Part shown: piece after piece, positions 44,594 through 53,065 of the stretch | Layout of the letters: every line of letters begins with the position of its first letter | Numbering within the stretch: the first letter of the stretch is position 1 | Assembly: GCF_021725675.1 (NCBI RefSeq) | Contig: NZ_JAKJPO010000014.1 | Location: forward strand, 1 to 64,000 | DNA: 64,000 bases | Direction: 5' to 3' | Source: Marilutibacter chinensis | GTDB taxonomy: Bacteria; Pseudomonadota; Gammaproteobacteria; Xanthomonadales; Xanthomonadaceae | Made by a program: the position numbers and the translations under genes | Notes under the pieces: model-generated | What the model saw: only the letters and a program-made list of their open reading frames with translations | Database searches by the model: none | Told to the model about the DNA's origin: nothing

Positions 44594-44878
44594 ATGAACG
44601 CCCCGCACGGCGAATACGTTCCCAACAACCTGGTCTGGGCGATCCTGACCACCCTGTTCTGCTGCCTGCCGCTGGGCATCGTCTCGATCGTCTACGCGGC
44701 CAGGGTCGACGGTCTGCGCGCCGCCGGCAACATTCCCGCCGCACGCGCCGCCGCGGCCAGCGCGCGCAACTGGGCGATCGCGTCGGCGGTCGCCGGGCCG
44801 GTACTGATCATGCTGTGGATGATGTTCGCCGGCGGCATGGCCGTGCTGAGTGCGATGTTCAGCGGCGGACACTACTGA
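44594..44878 (+). CDS. second CD225/dispanin family membrane protein
   Basis: 94 residues, a paralogue of the protein at 43789-44133 with a shorter N-terminal tail. The first helix (LVWAILTTLFCCLPLGIVSIVYAARV) keeps the C-C and the I-V-Y-A-x-x-V ending; a polar loop (DGLRAAGNIPAARAAA) and a second helix follow. It is the last gene of the three-gene cluster. The two copies differ most at their ends. Confidence 0.85.
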   Translation: MNAPHGEYVPNNLVWAILTTLFCCLPLGIVSIVYAARVDGLRAAGNIPAARAAAASARNWAIASAVAGPVLIMLWMMFAGGMAVLSAMFSGGHY

Positions 44879-44911
44879 GGTCGAAGGCCGCGCGGCATCA
44901 GCCAAACGATG

Positions 44912-44936
44912 GGGCGCGGCTCACGCCGCTGCTACA
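44912..44936. repeat. short REP-like hairpin after the dispanin cluster
   Basis: GCGGC-TCAC-GCCGC within GGGGCGCGGCTCACGCCGCTGCTACAGG, whose reverse reads CCTGTAGCAGCGGCGTGAGCCGC. Units of the form TGTAGGAGCGGC-N4-GCCGC are common intergenic repeats of xanthomonads. It sits between the cluster end and the convergent ampE gene and may end both transcripts. Confidence 0.55.
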
Positions 44937-44979
44937 GGCACGCCTACTGGCACTCCTGCAGACGCGCTGCGGTGGCGGA

Positions 44980-45897
44980 TCAGTTGACGTATCCGGCGAT
45001 CACGAACAGCGCCAGCACCGCCAGCCAGGCCAGCAGCACGCGCCAGACCAGGCTCATCGCGTCGCGCAGTTCCGGCAGATCGCCGGGCACCGCGGTCACC
45101 TCGCCGCCGCCCTCGACCAGGTCCGGCTCGTCGGCATAGTCGCGGGCCTCCTCGGCCAGTTCGGTGCGCACGCTCGCGCGGCCGACCGCTGCGAGGAAGC
45201 GGTTGTCGAGCCTGAACGAGGCACCGCCGTTGTCGCGCCAGGCGGCGAGCACGGTATCGAAGTTGCCGACGATCGCCAGCGCCAGCGTCATCAGCTGTGC
45301 GACCGGCCATTCCAGCGCCGCCAGCAGGTTGCGGGCACCGAGCACGGTATCGTGCGGCAGGATGCGGGCGAGGCGGCCATGCGCCGCCAGCTCCGTCAGC
45401 CGGTACAGCAGCGCGCCGAACGGCCCGAACACGAGGAACCAGGCCAGCACACCGAACCAGCGGCGCAGCGCGTTGCGGAACACCGCGTCGACCAGCGCGC
45501 CGCCGTCGAGCGAGACCGCCTCCGGTTCCGACCACAACGGCATCGCCGCGGCCCGACGCGACGCGGTGTCGGGAGCGTCGAGGATCGCCTCGACGTCGAC
45601 ATCCAGATCGCGCGGACCCCAGGTGTAGAACAGCACGACAATCCCCAGCACCAGGCTGGCCAGCCCGAACACGGTGCCCTCGAGCGCGTACTGGAACAAT
45701 CCGATCAGCAGCAGCGGCGGCGCCAGCGCGAGCACGATGCCCCACCGCCCATGCCACGGACTTTCTTCCTCGAAGCGGGCGTCCAGCCAGTGCAGCCAGT
45801 CGCCGTACCAGCCATAGGCACGCACGCTGGCAGCCAGCGAGGGCACCAGGTGACCCAGCACGAGCGCAACGACGGTGGCGATCAGGGTGGTGGACAT
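44980..45897 (-). CDS. ampE: AmpE-like membrane protein
   Basis: A 305-residue inner-membrane protein of the AmpE/CobD-like family. In Enterobacteria ampE lies with ampD and its product takes part in beta-lactamase induction signalling. It has membrane segments at the N-terminus (LIATVVALVLGHLVP), middle (VLALAPPLLLIGLFQYAL; GLASLVLGIVVLFYTWGPRD) and C-terminus (WRVLLAWLAVLALFVIAGYV). The conserved WFGVLAWFLVFGPFGALLYR block identifies it. No ampD or ampC is in the window, so a resistance role is inferred from family only. Confidence 0.85.
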   Translation of the reverse strand: MSTTLIATVVALVLGHLVPSLAASVRAYGWYGDWLHWLDARFEEESPWHGRWGIVLALAPPLLLIGLFQYALEGTVFGLASLVLGIVVLFYTWGPRDLDVDVEAILDAPDTASRRAAAMPLWSEPEAVSLDGGALVDAVFRNALRRWFGVLAWFLVFGPFGALLYRLTELAAHGRLARILPHDTVLGARNLLAALEWPVAQLMTLALAIVGNFDTVLAAWRDNGGASFRLDNRFLAAVGRASVRTELAEEARDYADEPDLVEGGGEVTAVPGDLPELRDAMSLVWRVLLAWLAVLALFVIAGYVN

Positions 45898-46099
45898 GCG
45901 GCGGCAGGGCTCCAGCGGCGTTGTGCGGACAGCGTGCAGGGCGGCAATGCCGGCGGCATCGCGTCGGTTGATTCTAGCCTGCGCGGTGTGATCGGTTCAT
46001 GCCGCGCTGCGGCCAGGCACGGGACCACCGCCGCGGATTGCGACGGCGGCCGCTGCGGCGGTCCCGTGGGCGGACCGGTGACCGCGCAGGGCCCGGCTC

Positions 46100-47044
46100 T
46101 CAGGAGCCGGCGCGCTGTCGCTCGGCCAGCCACTGTTCGAGCAGCCAGCGCGAAATCGAGATCGACGGCGACAGCAGCAGCTCTTCGCCGTGGTCCTCGC
46201 CCCCCTCCTGCTCGCGCCGGCGGGCGTCGGCGATGCTGTCGGCGTCGAACCAGCGTACGTCCTCCAGCTCCTCGCCCGGACGGGGCTCACCGGTGGCATC
46301 GGCGAAGAAGCCGAGCATCAGCGTGCCCGGGAACGGCCACGGCTGCGAAGCGAGATAGCGGCAGCGGCTGATCCGCAGGCCGGTCTCCTCCTCGACCTCG
46401 CGCGCGACCGCCTGCTCGAGCGACTCGCCCGGCTCGACGAAACCGGCGATCACCGAATAGCGGCGCGGCGGCCAGCCGGCCTGCCGGCCGAGCAGCAGGC
46501 GCTCGCCGTCGCTGACCGCGACGATCACCGCCGGGTCGGTGCGCGGGTAGTGCTCGATGCCGCAGCCGCTGCAGCGGCGCAGCCAACCACCGCGTTCCAC
46601 CCGGGTCTGTGCGCCGCAACTGCCGCAGTGGCGGTGGCGCTGGTGCCAGTGCTGCATCGCCCGCGCCTGCGCGAACACCGCGGCCTCCTGCATCGGCCAC
46701 AGCGCGGCGGCCGAACGCACGTCCAGCGTGCCCGCCGCGGTGTACGCGACGAGTTCGGCGTCCAGCGAGAACCAGGCCTGGCCGGCGCCGGTCAGGCCGA
46801 GGAAGGTCGCCATCCCGCTGCCGCCGGCGCCGCCGCTGAGCTCGGCGCCCTGCGGCGCGGCCGGCCGGCGCTCGCCGTCGACCAGGGCGCGACCGGTGGA
46901 ATCGAGCAGCAGCACGCGCGCGCCGTTCCACAACGCATCGAGCGCGGCGTTGTCGTCGCGCAGGTGATCGGCGCGGTCGAGCACCGCCGCGGGCAGCTCA
47001 CCGGGGACGGTGGGGACGAAGGCGAACGGGGATGCGTCGGTCAT
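46100..47044 (-). CDS. nudC: NADH pyrophosphatase / RNA NAD-decapping enzyme NudC
   Basis: 314 residues from MTDASPFAF (47044). There is an N-terminal domain, then a four-cysteine zinc ribbon (HCGSCGAQT and RCSGCGIEHYPRTDP), then the Nudix domain. Its box G-F-V-E-P-G-E-S-L-E-Q-A-V-A-R-E-V-E-E-E fits GX5EX7REUXEEXGU. The S-Q-P-W-P-F-P-x-S/T signature that distinguishes NudC is present (SQPWPFPGTLM). It hydrolyses NAD(H) and removes the NAD cap from RNA 5' ends. RppH, the other RNA 5'-end Nudix enzyme, lies 5 kb away. Confidence 0.95.
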   Translation of the reverse strand: MTDASPFAFVPTVPGELPAAVLDRADHLRDDNAALDALWNGARVLLLDSTGRALVDGERRPAAPQGAELSGGAGGSGMATFLGLTGAGQAWFSLDAELVAYTAAGTLDVRSAAALWPMQEAAVFAQARAMQHWHQRHRHCGSCGAQTRVERGGWLRRCSGCGIEHYPRTDPAVIVAVSDGERLLLGRQAGWPPRRYSVIAGFVEPGESLEQAVAREVEEETGLRISRCRYLASQPWPFPGTLMLGFFADATGEPRPGEELEDVRWFDADSIADARRREQEGGEDHGEELLLSPSISISRWLLEQWLAERQRAGS

Positions 47045-47226
47045 CGGGCGGACTTGCGGCTGAACCAACGCCTATTGTCGACGATGACAGCGGTCCTCTC
47101 ACCCCGAACGGATCCCGCACGAATGGCGCGATCGGGGGACATGAGCCAGGAACCGCCCTTACGGCAAGCCCTCCGCAGCCCGGATCGCCTCAGCCGCGCG
47201 GCGTCCGGATCGGGAAAGACCCGGAC

Positions 47227-47613
47227 TCAGGCGGAGAACGAAGAACCGCAACCGCAGGTGGTCTTGGCGTTCGGATTTCGGATCACGAACTGCGCGCCGT
47301 GCAGGCTCTCGGTGTAGTCGACCTCGGCGCCCATCAGGTACTGCAGGCTGAGCGGATCGACCAGCAGGGTCACGCCATCGGTCTCGACCGCAAGATCGTC
47401 CTCGGCCCGGGCCTCGTCGAACTCGAAGCCGTACTGGAAGCCCGAACAGCCGCCGCCCTGGATGTAGACACGCAGCTTCAACGCCGGATTGCCCTCCTCG
47501 GCGATCAGTTCGCGGACCTTGGCGGCGGCCGCCGAGGTGAACGCCAGCGGCCGGTCCAGCGACTGGTAGTCGGGGGCGGCGGCGTTGGCGGTGGGCAGCG
47601 GGGTGATGTCCAT
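47227..47613 (-). CDS. erpA: iron-sulfur cluster insertion protein ErpA
   Basis: A 128-residue A-type carrier. The start is [12 protein letters not shown] (47613). The three cluster-binding cysteines are in [11 protein letters not shown] and the C-terminal TTCGCGSSF. The N-terminal Pro/Ala stretch and [22 protein letters not shown] block are those of ErpA/IscA; the extended N-terminus favours ErpA. It donates Fe-S clusters to apoproteins. It follows the second DUF6776 gene after 50 bases on the same strand. Confidence 0.93.
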   Translation of the reverse strand: MDITPLPTANAAAPDYQSLDRPLAFTSAAAAKVRELIAEEGNPALKLRVYIQGGGCSGFQYGFEFDEARAEDDLAVETDGVTLLVDPLSLQYLMGAEVDYTESLHGAQFVIRNPNAKTTCGCGSSFSA

Positions 47614-47663
47614 GCCTTCAGGATGGGGCGTCGCCGTCCCGCATTCAAGCGCGGCGGCGGACT

Positions 47664-48464
47664 TCAGTTGCGTTCGCCGCCGCCATTGCCTGCAGGAGCG
47701 ACGTGGGCCTCGCGGATGGCCTCGGCCCAGGTGAACGACTGCTCGACCGCAGCGCCGGAACGCGGCAGCAGCCGCACCATGACCCGCACCGGCGCAAAGC
47801 CCTCGGGCAGGAACACGTCGCCTTCGACCTGCTGGAAGTACTTGAACGAGTATTCCAGCCCCGGAGCCTGCTCGCCCTGGCGCAGGCGGTCCCACTCCAG
47901 GGTCTCGCGGCGGCCATTGCGGGTGCCCTCGATCACCAGGCTCAGCTGGCCGGTACTGACCGCGCCCCGATTGAGGTTCTGGGTCAGGGTGGTGGTGAAG
48001 TGCCAGGCCGTGTCGCTCTGCGGCTGCATCCGGATCGCATGCACGCTGAGTCCGCGACGCTGGCCGGTGGCGCCGACCAGGCGCTCGTAGAAGGCGACAT
48101 CGGCGCGCAGGCCGGCGATCTCCTCGTCGCGTTCGGCCAGCGTGTTCTGGACGTCGCGGTTGGCGTCGCGACTGATCTGGTCGGAGCGGCTCAGGGTCGC
48201 GACCTGCTGCTGCAGTTCGTCGACCTGCACCTGCAGCCGGTCGCGCTGGGCTTCGCTGGCGGTCAGTCGGCTGCGGATGTCGTCCGAGACCGGCGACAAC
48301 ACCCGCCACAGGCCCCAGCCCCCGAACAGCAGCGACAGCACCACCGCGGCCAGCAGCGCCCAGCGTGCGCGCCGCCAACGCGGATCCGGCGGCCCTGGCT
48401 CGGCAGCGGGCGCCGCGGCATCGCCGGTATCGGCGGCCGTGTCGGGATGCGTGGGCTCGTCCAT
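47664..48464 (-). CDS. DUF6776 family membrane-anchored coiled-coil protein (copy 2)
   Basis: 266 residues starting at [12 protein letters not shown] (48464). An acidic Pro/Ala tail is followed by one membrane helix ([21 protein letters not shown]), a coiled coil ([20 protein letters not shown]), and a periplasmic domain with [40 protein letters not shown] and [19 protein letters not shown]. It is a clear paralogue of the protein at 49022-49822, with the same block order. The two flank the bactofilin gene and are transcribed with it. Function is unknown; a link between cytoskeletal bactofilin and the envelope is plausible from the topology. Confidence 0.85.
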   Translation of the reverse strand: MDEPTHPDTAADTGDAAAPAAEPGPPDPRWRRARWALLAAVVLSLLFGGWGLWRVLSPVSDDIRSRLTASEAQRDRLQVQVDELQQQVATLSRSDQISRDANRDVQNTLAERDEEIAGLRADVAFYERLVGATGQRRGLSVHAIRMQPQSDTAWHFTTTLTQNLNRGAVSTGQLSLVIEGTRNGRRETLEWDRLRQGEQAPGLEYSFKYFQQVEGDVFLPEGFAPVRVMVRLLPRSGAAVEQSFTWAEAIREAHVAPAGNGGGERN

Positions 48465-48584
48465 CGTCACCGATATAGAAGCCGGGCCGGACCGCGTCAA
48501 CCCAACCGATGGCCGGGTCGACGGTCGCGGTTCACGCACGCGTGTCGCCGCCGCACGCACCGTGGCGCGGGAGGCAGGTTCGAT

Positions 48585-49019
48585 TCAGGCGGCTTCGACG
48601 AACTCGCCGCGCGCCGGGGCGGCGACCTGCTCGGCGAGGGTGCTTCCGGCGTGCAGGCTGTCGGCATGGATCAGGCGGCCGGTCAGGGTCGAACCGGCAC
48701 ACATCTCCACCACCTTGTAGTGGACATTGCCCTGCACCCGCGCCTTAGACGCGAGCTCGACGCGCTCGGCCGCATAGACGTCCCCCGTCAGCGCACCGTT
48801 GATCACCACCACAGGCGCATGCACCTCGCCTTCGATGACTCCGCCCTCGGCCAGGGTCAGGGTGGCCTTCTGCCCCTCCTGGGCGACGATCTTGCCGATC
48901 ACCCGGCCCTCGATGTACAGGCCCCCGCTGAATTCCAGATCGCCGCGGAACACGACCTGCGCACCGATCAAGGTGTCGACCTGGCCGCCTTCGATGTGGG
49001 CGGGTTTGTTCTTGAACAT
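48585..49019 (-). CDS. bactofilin (polymer-forming cytoskeletal protein)
   Basis: A 144-residue bactofilin. The central DUF583 right-handed beta helix is seen as regular repeats with V/I every other residue (TLIGAQVVFRGDLEFSGGLY; IEGRVIGKIVAQEGQKATLT; GGVIEGEVHAPVVVINGAL), flanked by short disordered tails, the N-terminal one starting MFKNKPAHIEGG. Bactofilins polymerise without nucleotide and organise peptidoglycan synthesis or polar structures. The start is 2 bases after the stop of the upstream DUF6776 gene. Confidence 0.93.
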   Translation of the reverse strand: MFKNKPAHIEGGQVDTLIGAQVVFRGDLEFSGGLYIEGRVIGKIVAQEGQKATLTLAEGGVIEGEVHAPVVVINGALTGDVYAAERVELASKARVQGNVHYKVVEMCAGSTLTGRLIHADSLHAGSTLAEQVAAPARGEFVEAA

Positions 49020-49021
49020 GC

Positions 49022-49822
49022 TTACGGTTCCCCTTGGATGAGATCGTTGGCGCCGGTGGCACCGGCCACGGCGGTCGCCGCCGTCGCGTTTTCCGGCTCG
49101 CGTCCCTGCCAGGCGAGGGTCTGGTCGACCGAACCGCTCTCGCCTCGCAGCCGCACCTTCACCCGCTGCGGAGTGAAGCCCTGCGGCAGCATCACGCTGC
49201 CGGCGAGCTGCTGGAAGTAGCGGAACGAGTACGGCTGACCCGGAGCGCCGGAGGTCTGGTGCAACGCATCCCAGTCGATCGCCGCCAGCTTGCCCTCGCG
49301 CACGCCCTCGATCGCGAACTTCAGCCGCCCCTCGCTGACCGCGCCGCGGTTGAGGTTCTGGGTCAGCACGATCTCGTAGCGCCAGCTGCCGGCCGCCTCG
49401 CGGGTGAACTGCGAGGAATGCACGTTCAGGCCCTTGCGGGGCGTCGTGGCCCCAACCAGTCGTTCATAGAACGCAACGTCCTCGCGCAGCCCTGCGATCT
49501 CCTCCTCGCGTTCGGCGAGGCTGCGCTGCACCTGCTTGTTGGCGGCGCGGGTGATCTGATCGGACTTCTCCAGGATCTCGGTGCGCTGACGCAGGGTCTC
49601 CAGTTCGCCCTGCTGGCGCTTGAGCCGGCCGCGGGCCTCGGTCAGCTCGCGGCTGAGCTCGGGCAGCCGCGGAGCCGCCAGTTGCTGCGACCAGCGCCAT
49701 GCGACCGCGACCGAACCCAGCCATGCCAGCACCAGCAGCGTCCAGATCAGCGGCCGGCGATCCGGACCCTGCTGGACGATGCGGTAACGCGGTGGCGGCG
49801 TATTCCTCGGTGACGGACTCAT
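49022..49822 (-). CDS. DUF6776 family membrane-anchored coiled-coil protein (copy 1)
   Basis: 266 residues, the first gene of the bactofilin operon. A basic N-terminal tail is followed by a membrane helix (LIWTLLVLAWLGSVAVAW), a coiled coil (ELTEARGRLKRQQGELETLRQ), and a periplasmic domain with [40 protein letters not shown] and YSFRYFQQLAGSVMLPQGF. The shared blocks show that it and the protein at 47664-48464 arose by duplication. The stop lies 2 bases before the bactofilin start. Confidence 0.85.
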   Translation of the reverse strand: MSPSPRNTPPPRYRIVQQGPDRRPLIWTLLVLAWLGSVAVAWRWSQQLAAPRLPELSRELTEARGRLKRQQGELETLRQRTEILEKSDQITRAANKQVQRSLAEREEEIAGLREDVAFYERLVGATTPRKGLNVHSSQFTREAAGSWRYEIVLTQNLNRGAVSEGRLKFAIEGVREGKLAAIDWDALHQTSGAPGQPYSFRYFQQLAGSVMLPQGFTPQRVKVRLRGESGSVDQTLAWQGREPENATAATAVAGATGANDLIQGEP

Positions 49823-49919
49823 GCGCTGGGTTCGGAGATGCCGGGCCGGCCGACGTTCGTGGGCGGATCGTCACGCGGCTGACCCTATACTTAATCGTCA
49901 TTCTAGCGGCGCGACGACG

Positions 49920-50495
49920 ATGACTGATGCGCACCTGTTCGCAATTGGCGTGGTTCTGGCCTGGCTGGCCGGGGTTCGTGCCTATCTGACCGTGTTCGGA
50001 GTCGGGCTGGCAGGCGCGCTGGGCTGGCTCGACCTGCCCGAGGCCCTGCAGGCGACGCAGTCGCCGTGGGTGCTGGGAGTGTCGGGCGCCCTGGCGCTGA
50101 CGGAGTTCTTCGCCGACAAGATCCCCGGCGTGGACTCGGGCTGGGACCTGTTGCAGACCCTGGCGCGGGTGCCGGCCGGCGCGTTCCTGGCCGCCGCCAC
50201 GCTGTCGTCCGACGGCGAGCTCGGCGCCGGCGCGCTGGCCACGGGCGCCGGAGTGGCGCTGGCCAGCCATGCGCTGAAGTCGGGCACTCGGATCATGCTG
50301 AACACTTCGCCCGAACCGGTCACCAACTGGACCGCGTCGGTCGGCGAGGACGTCGCCGTGGTCGGCGCGCTGGCGCTGGTGTTCGCCTATCCGTGGCTGA
50401 CCCTGGCCGTGGTGCTGCTGTTCAGCCTCGGCATCGCGCTGTCGATCTGGTGGGTATGGCGCAAGCTCTTCAGGCGCGCGCCCAAGCCGGCCTGA
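49920..50495 (+). CDS. DUF4126 family membrane protein
   Basis: 191 residues with about five hydrophobic segments. The family opening reads FAIGVVLAWLAGVRAYLTVF and is followed by ALTEFFADKIPGVDSGWDLLQT, the DUF4126 signature; LASHALKSGTRIMLNTSPEP and a final basic tail follow. Function is unknown. It is divergent from the bactofilin operon, 97 bases away, and a REP-like repeat follows it. Confidence 0.85.
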   Translation: MTDAHLFAIGVVLAWLAGVRAYLTVFGVGLAGALGWLDLPEALQATQSPWVLGVSGALALTEFFADKIPGVDSGWDLLQTLARVPAGAFLAAATLSSDGELGAGALATGAGVALASHALKSGTRIMLNTSPEPVTNWTASVGEDVAVVGALALVFAYPWLTLAVVLLFSLGIALSIWWVWRKLFRRAPKPA

Positions 50496-50528
50496 CGGCG
50501 GTTCCGGGCGTCCTCCAGGCTCACGCGC

Positions 50529-50591
50529 GGAAGCGGCGCGGGGCGCGACGGACTTCTTCGGGAGAATCTCGTCGCAGCCTACGCCGCTTCC
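50529..50591. repeat. REP-like inverted repeat between DUF4126 and bfr
   Basis: Outer arms GGAAGCGGCG (50529-50538) and CGCCGCTTCC (50582-50591) match perfectly. Inner arms GCGACG (50545-50550) and CGTCGC (50570-50575) also match. The long hairpin sits between convergent genes, where it may act as a transcript-end structure, and resembles the repeat at 7733-7794 in its GCGACG core. Confidence 0.65.
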
Positions 50592-50634
50592 TCTTTGAGC
50601 TCCGCGGCAGGTGCGGGCATACCGCGGCCCCGCC

Positions 50635-51105
50635 TCAGCTCTCCATCTTCATCGCCAGGTAGTTCTGCTCGCCGACGCGCTCGATCAGCGCGAGCTGGGT
50701 CTCGATCCAGTCGATGTGTTCCTCCTCGGAGTCGAGGATGTGGGCGAACAGGTCGCGGCTAACGTAATCGGACACGCTCTCGCAGTGCGCGATCGCCTCG
50801 CGCAGCAGTGGTACCGCCTCCAGCTCCAGCGCGAGGTCGCAGTTGAGCAGCTCGCGCGGGTTCTCGCCGATGCGCAGCTTCCCCAGCGCCTGGAAGTTGG
50901 GCAGCCCGTCGAGGAACAGGATGCGCTCCGAAAGCTTGTCGGCATGCTTCATCTCGTCGATCGACTCGTGGTACTCGTGTTCGGCGAGTTCCTTGAGTCC
51001 CCAGTTCTTCAGCATCTTGGCGTGCAGGAAGTACTGGTTGATCGCGGTCAGCTCGTTGTAGAGCGCCTTGTTGAGGAATTCGATGACCTTGGCGTCACCC
51101 TTCAT
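50635..51105 (-). CDS. bfr: bacterioferritin
   Basis: A 156-residue iron-storage protein that assembles into a 24-mer with haem. The ferroxidase ligands E18, E51 and H54 and the later E-x-x-H (DSEEEHIDW) are in place, as is M52, the axial haem ligand at the two-fold interface. The start is [15 protein letters not shown] (51105). The bfd gene, coding its reductase partner, lies 138 bases upstream on the same strand behind a Fur box. Confidence 0.96.
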   Translation of the reverse strand: MKGDAKVIEFLNKALYNELTAINQYFLHAKMLKNWGLKELAEHEYHESIDEMKHADKLSERILFLDGLPNFQALGKLRIGENPRELLNCDLALELEAVPLLREAIAHCESVSDYVSRDLFAHILDSEEEHIDWIETQLALIERVGEQNYLAMKMES

Positions 51106-51242
51106 GGTCGAGCTCCGTGCGAAAACTATGGCGGCACTCTAGCGCTTGCCGGACAGGCGTGACGGAACGCGAATCGGCCGCAGCCGCACTCGCGAATCAG
51201 TTTCAACGATGAAGGAATCGCGGCGCCGGTGAGGCGCGGGGC

Positions 51243-51446
51243 TCAGGCGGCGTGGGCCAGCACCGGCAGCGGCAGGTCGCGGACCGGGCGATGGGCCTCG
51301 AGCAGTTCGGCGGCGAGATCCAGACAGCTGCCGCAGTTGGCGCCGGCACCGGTCCGCATGGTCAGCTCCGGCACGCTGCCGCAGCCGGCTTCGGCCGCTT
51401 CGCGGATGTCGTGATCGGTGACCCCGTTGCAGATGCAGACGTACAT
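51243..51446 (-). CDS. bfd: bacterioferritin-associated ferredoxin
   Basis: A 67-residue [2Fe-2S] protein that binds bacterioferritin and supplies electrons for iron release. The cluster cysteines are C4, C6 (MYVCICNGV), C38 and C41 (NCGSC). The start is the methionine of MYVCIC (51446); nine codons before it are not conserved. A tail of about 20 residues (PVRDLPLPVLAHAA) is slightly longer than in E. coli. It is divergent from rppH and is preceded by a strong Fur box. Confidence 0.93.
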   Translation of the reverse strand: MYVCICNGVTDHDIREAAEAGCGSVPELTMRTGAGANCGSCLDLAAELLEAHRPVRDLPLPVLAHAA

Positions 51447-51513
51447 GATGGCGTGTGGTGGCGTGGCGGGCACTGTCGCAGCCGGATTGGCCGCATCCGC
51501 ATTCCACTACGAA

Positions 51514-51528
51514 TGAGAATGATTGTCA
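51514..51528. promoter_or_regulatory. Fur box upstream of bfd-bfr
   Basis: TGAGAAT-G-ATTGTCA matches the 7-1-7 Fur palindrome TGATAAT-N-ATTATCA at 12 of 14 positions and is itself nearly symmetric. It lies 68 bases upstream of the bfd start, so iron-loaded Fur should repress bfd, and possibly bfr, when iron is plentiful. Confidence 0.8.
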
Positions 51529-51581
51529 ATCGACGCAGATCGGGTTCCCGAAAAGCCCGGGCGGCGCCAGGCCGGCCCGCG

Positions 51582-52184
51582 CTACTTGTGCCGGTGACCG
51601 CGACCGCCGTCCCCGCCGGCGGCCTCGCGCGACCTCGGCCTGGCGCGATTGCGGCTCCAGCCGGCCGTCCGCGGGTCGCCCTCCTTCGGCGGCACCGCCT
51701 GGACCCCGGCCACCTTGCGGGCGAACGGCGCCAGGTGCCCCAGTGCGCGGGCGTAGACGCCGCGCTTGAACATCACCACGTGCTCGAGCGGGTACCAGAA
51801 GTCGACCCAGCGCCAGTGGTCGAACTCGGGTTTGTCGGTCAGGTCCAGGCGCAGGTGCGATTCCTCGCCGAGCAGCCGCAACAGGAACCAGACCTGCTTC
51901 TGGCCGACACAGACCAGGCGGTCGTTGCGGCGGATCGCCCGCTGCGGCAGCCGGTAACGCAGCCAGCCCGGAGTGACGCCCAGCACCTCGACATGTTCGG
52001 GAAGCAGGCCCGTTTCTTCGCGCAGTTCGCGATACATGGCCTCGATCGGCGTTTCGTCGCTGTTCATCCCGCCTTGCGGGAACTGCCAGCCATCGCGGCG
52101 AACCCGGCGGGCCCAGAACAGCCGGCCGTCCGGCCGCATCAGGACGATGCCTACATTGGGTCTATAGCCGTCCGGATCGATCAC
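51582..52184 (-). CDS. rppH: RNA pyrophosphohydrolase RppH
   Basis: A 200-residue Nudix enzyme that removes pyrophosphate from the 5' end of RNA and so starts mRNA decay. The family opening is [15 protein letters not shown]; the Nudix box is [20 protein letters not shown], and [19 protein letters not shown] follows. After about residue 165 there is a basic Gly/Arg-rich tail ([16 protein letters not shown]), longer than in E. coli, possibly RNA-binding. It is monocistronic and divergent from tRNA-Met. Confidence 0.95.
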   Translation of the reverse strand: MIDPDGYRPNVGIVLMRPDGRLFWARRVRRDGWQFPQGGMNSDETPIEAMYRELREETGLLPEHVEVLGVTPGWLRYRLPQRAIRRNDRLVCVGQKQVWFLLRLLGEESHLRLDLTDKPEFDHWRWVDFWYPLEHVVMFKRGVYARALGHLAPFARKVAGVQAVPPKEGDPRTAGWSRNRARPRSREAAGGDGGRGHRHK

Positions 52185-52282
52185 GATGCGGACTCCCTGA
52201 ATTACTGACTTGCGTCACTGCCACCGACTCTGCCACGCACCCGGCGGCGCCACAAGCCGCCGCGCGATGCCCGGCGGGGCAA

Positions 52283-52311
52283 TTGACAGGCCGCGCACTT
52301 GCGTGAAAAAT
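52283..52311 (+). promoter_or_regulatory. promoter of the tRNA-Met gene
   Basis: TTGACA (52283-52288), a 17-base spacer, and AAAAAT (52306-52311) form a sigma-70 pair with a perfect -35 and a 4-of-6 -10. It ends 16 bases before the tRNA 5' end, an ordinary distance for tRNA transcription. Confidence 0.65.
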
Positions 52312-52327
52312 TCGCGGTTCACCCCGT

Positions 52328-52404
52328 GGCTATGTAGCTCAGCCGGTTAGAGCACAGCACTCATAATGCTGGGGTCGGTGGTTCGAGTCCACCCATAGCC
52401 ACCA
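52328..52404 (+). tRNA. tRNA-Met (CAU), elongator
   Basis: A 77-base cloverleaf: GGCTATG (52328-52334) pairs with CATAGCC (52394-52400), followed by discriminator A and encoded CCA. The D-arm is TAGCTCAG...GAGC. The anticodon CAT is at 52362-52364, with a G+C-rich anticodon stem (CAGCA/TGCTG). The T-arm is GGTGGTTCGAGTCCACC. The paired first acceptor base (G1-C72) and lack of the three consecutive G-C pairs of initiator tRNA favour elongator Met. tRNA-Ile(CAU) is possible but less likely, given the match to elongator Met sequences. Confidence 0.95.
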
Positions 52405-52408
52405 GATT

Positions 52409-52472
52409 CCGCCGCAAAAACAATGCGTTAGCCGGCGAAAGCCCAGCTTCGAAACAGGCTTTCTTGCGGCGG
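52409..52472 (+). other. compound stem-loop immediately after tRNA-Met
   Basis: The outer arms CCGCCGCAA (52409-52417) and TTGCGGCGG (52464-52472) are perfect inverted copies. Inside, GAAAGCC (52437-52443) pairs with GGCTTTC (52457-52463), which abuts the outer right arm. The result is a two-step hairpin starting 5 bases after the tRNA CCA end. It may be a tRNA precursor 3' processing or terminator structure, but it has no U-tract. It marks the boundary to the gene-free stretch before the NRPS operon. Confidence 0.55.
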
Positions 52473-53065
52473 TACCGGGTGTCATCGGAATCGGCGAACC
52501 TGCTGAATTGCCTCTGACGTGCCATTACGGTCACTTGGGCGGCCAGGCCTGGGGCGGCATCTGTCGTCCGCGAGTGTCTGCTGGACAGGGTAGCCCCGAG
52601 CTCGACTGGTCGCGCTGGGCAGTCTTGCCAAGCTGCCACGTGGAGACAAGCACTCCCTCAAGTCGCTCCCATGAAACGGCCTCCGCCGATCGCCATGCTG
52701 ACCCCGTGTCCAGCACCCGGCCGCGAGCTGGATCCAGAACGCAGCTGATGTGTTGGGAAGGCTCGCGCGCGAAGTCGAATGTGCCGGCGGGCATATTTCC
52801 GCACCCGATCCATTCCGTTGAAGAAACCGGTCCTGGAGCGGGACGCTGCATGGCATGGCGGCCGGAACCAGGAAGAACAGCCGGAACGTGGAAGATCCGA
52901 GCGTCGAAGGCCAATTTCGGAAAGCAGACGATTCCTGGCCCTGCGAAAAGCGGTATCGATGGTGCCGGGGGTTGCCGATCGCGGATCGAGACGCCGCGCC
53001 CGGTCGAACTCAGTCGCTGATGCGGACTGTGAGCCGCCGGAAGATGCTACGCCTCGAACTTGCTG
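52473..53065. other. 593-bp region without a credible gene, between tRNA-Met and the NRPS operon
   Basis: Several open frames of 70-170 codons cross it on both strands, but none has a good ribosome site, recognisable domain or convincing codon pattern. Composition is somewhat lower in G+C than the rest. It lies after a tRNA 3' end, a frequent integration point, and before the end of the NRPS operon, and may hold remnants of an acquired segment. I found no repeat of the tRNA 3' end nearby. Confidence 0.4.

Noticed and set aside
52361..52639. 92-codon minus-strand frame ending in GGLEPPTPAL
   Set aside because: Its end is the antisense translation of tRNA-Met, a familiar false gene.
52531..52914. 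127-codon minus-strand frame between tRNA-Met and the oxygenase gene
   Set aside because: No ribosome site or domain; competing frames of similar size lie on both strands.
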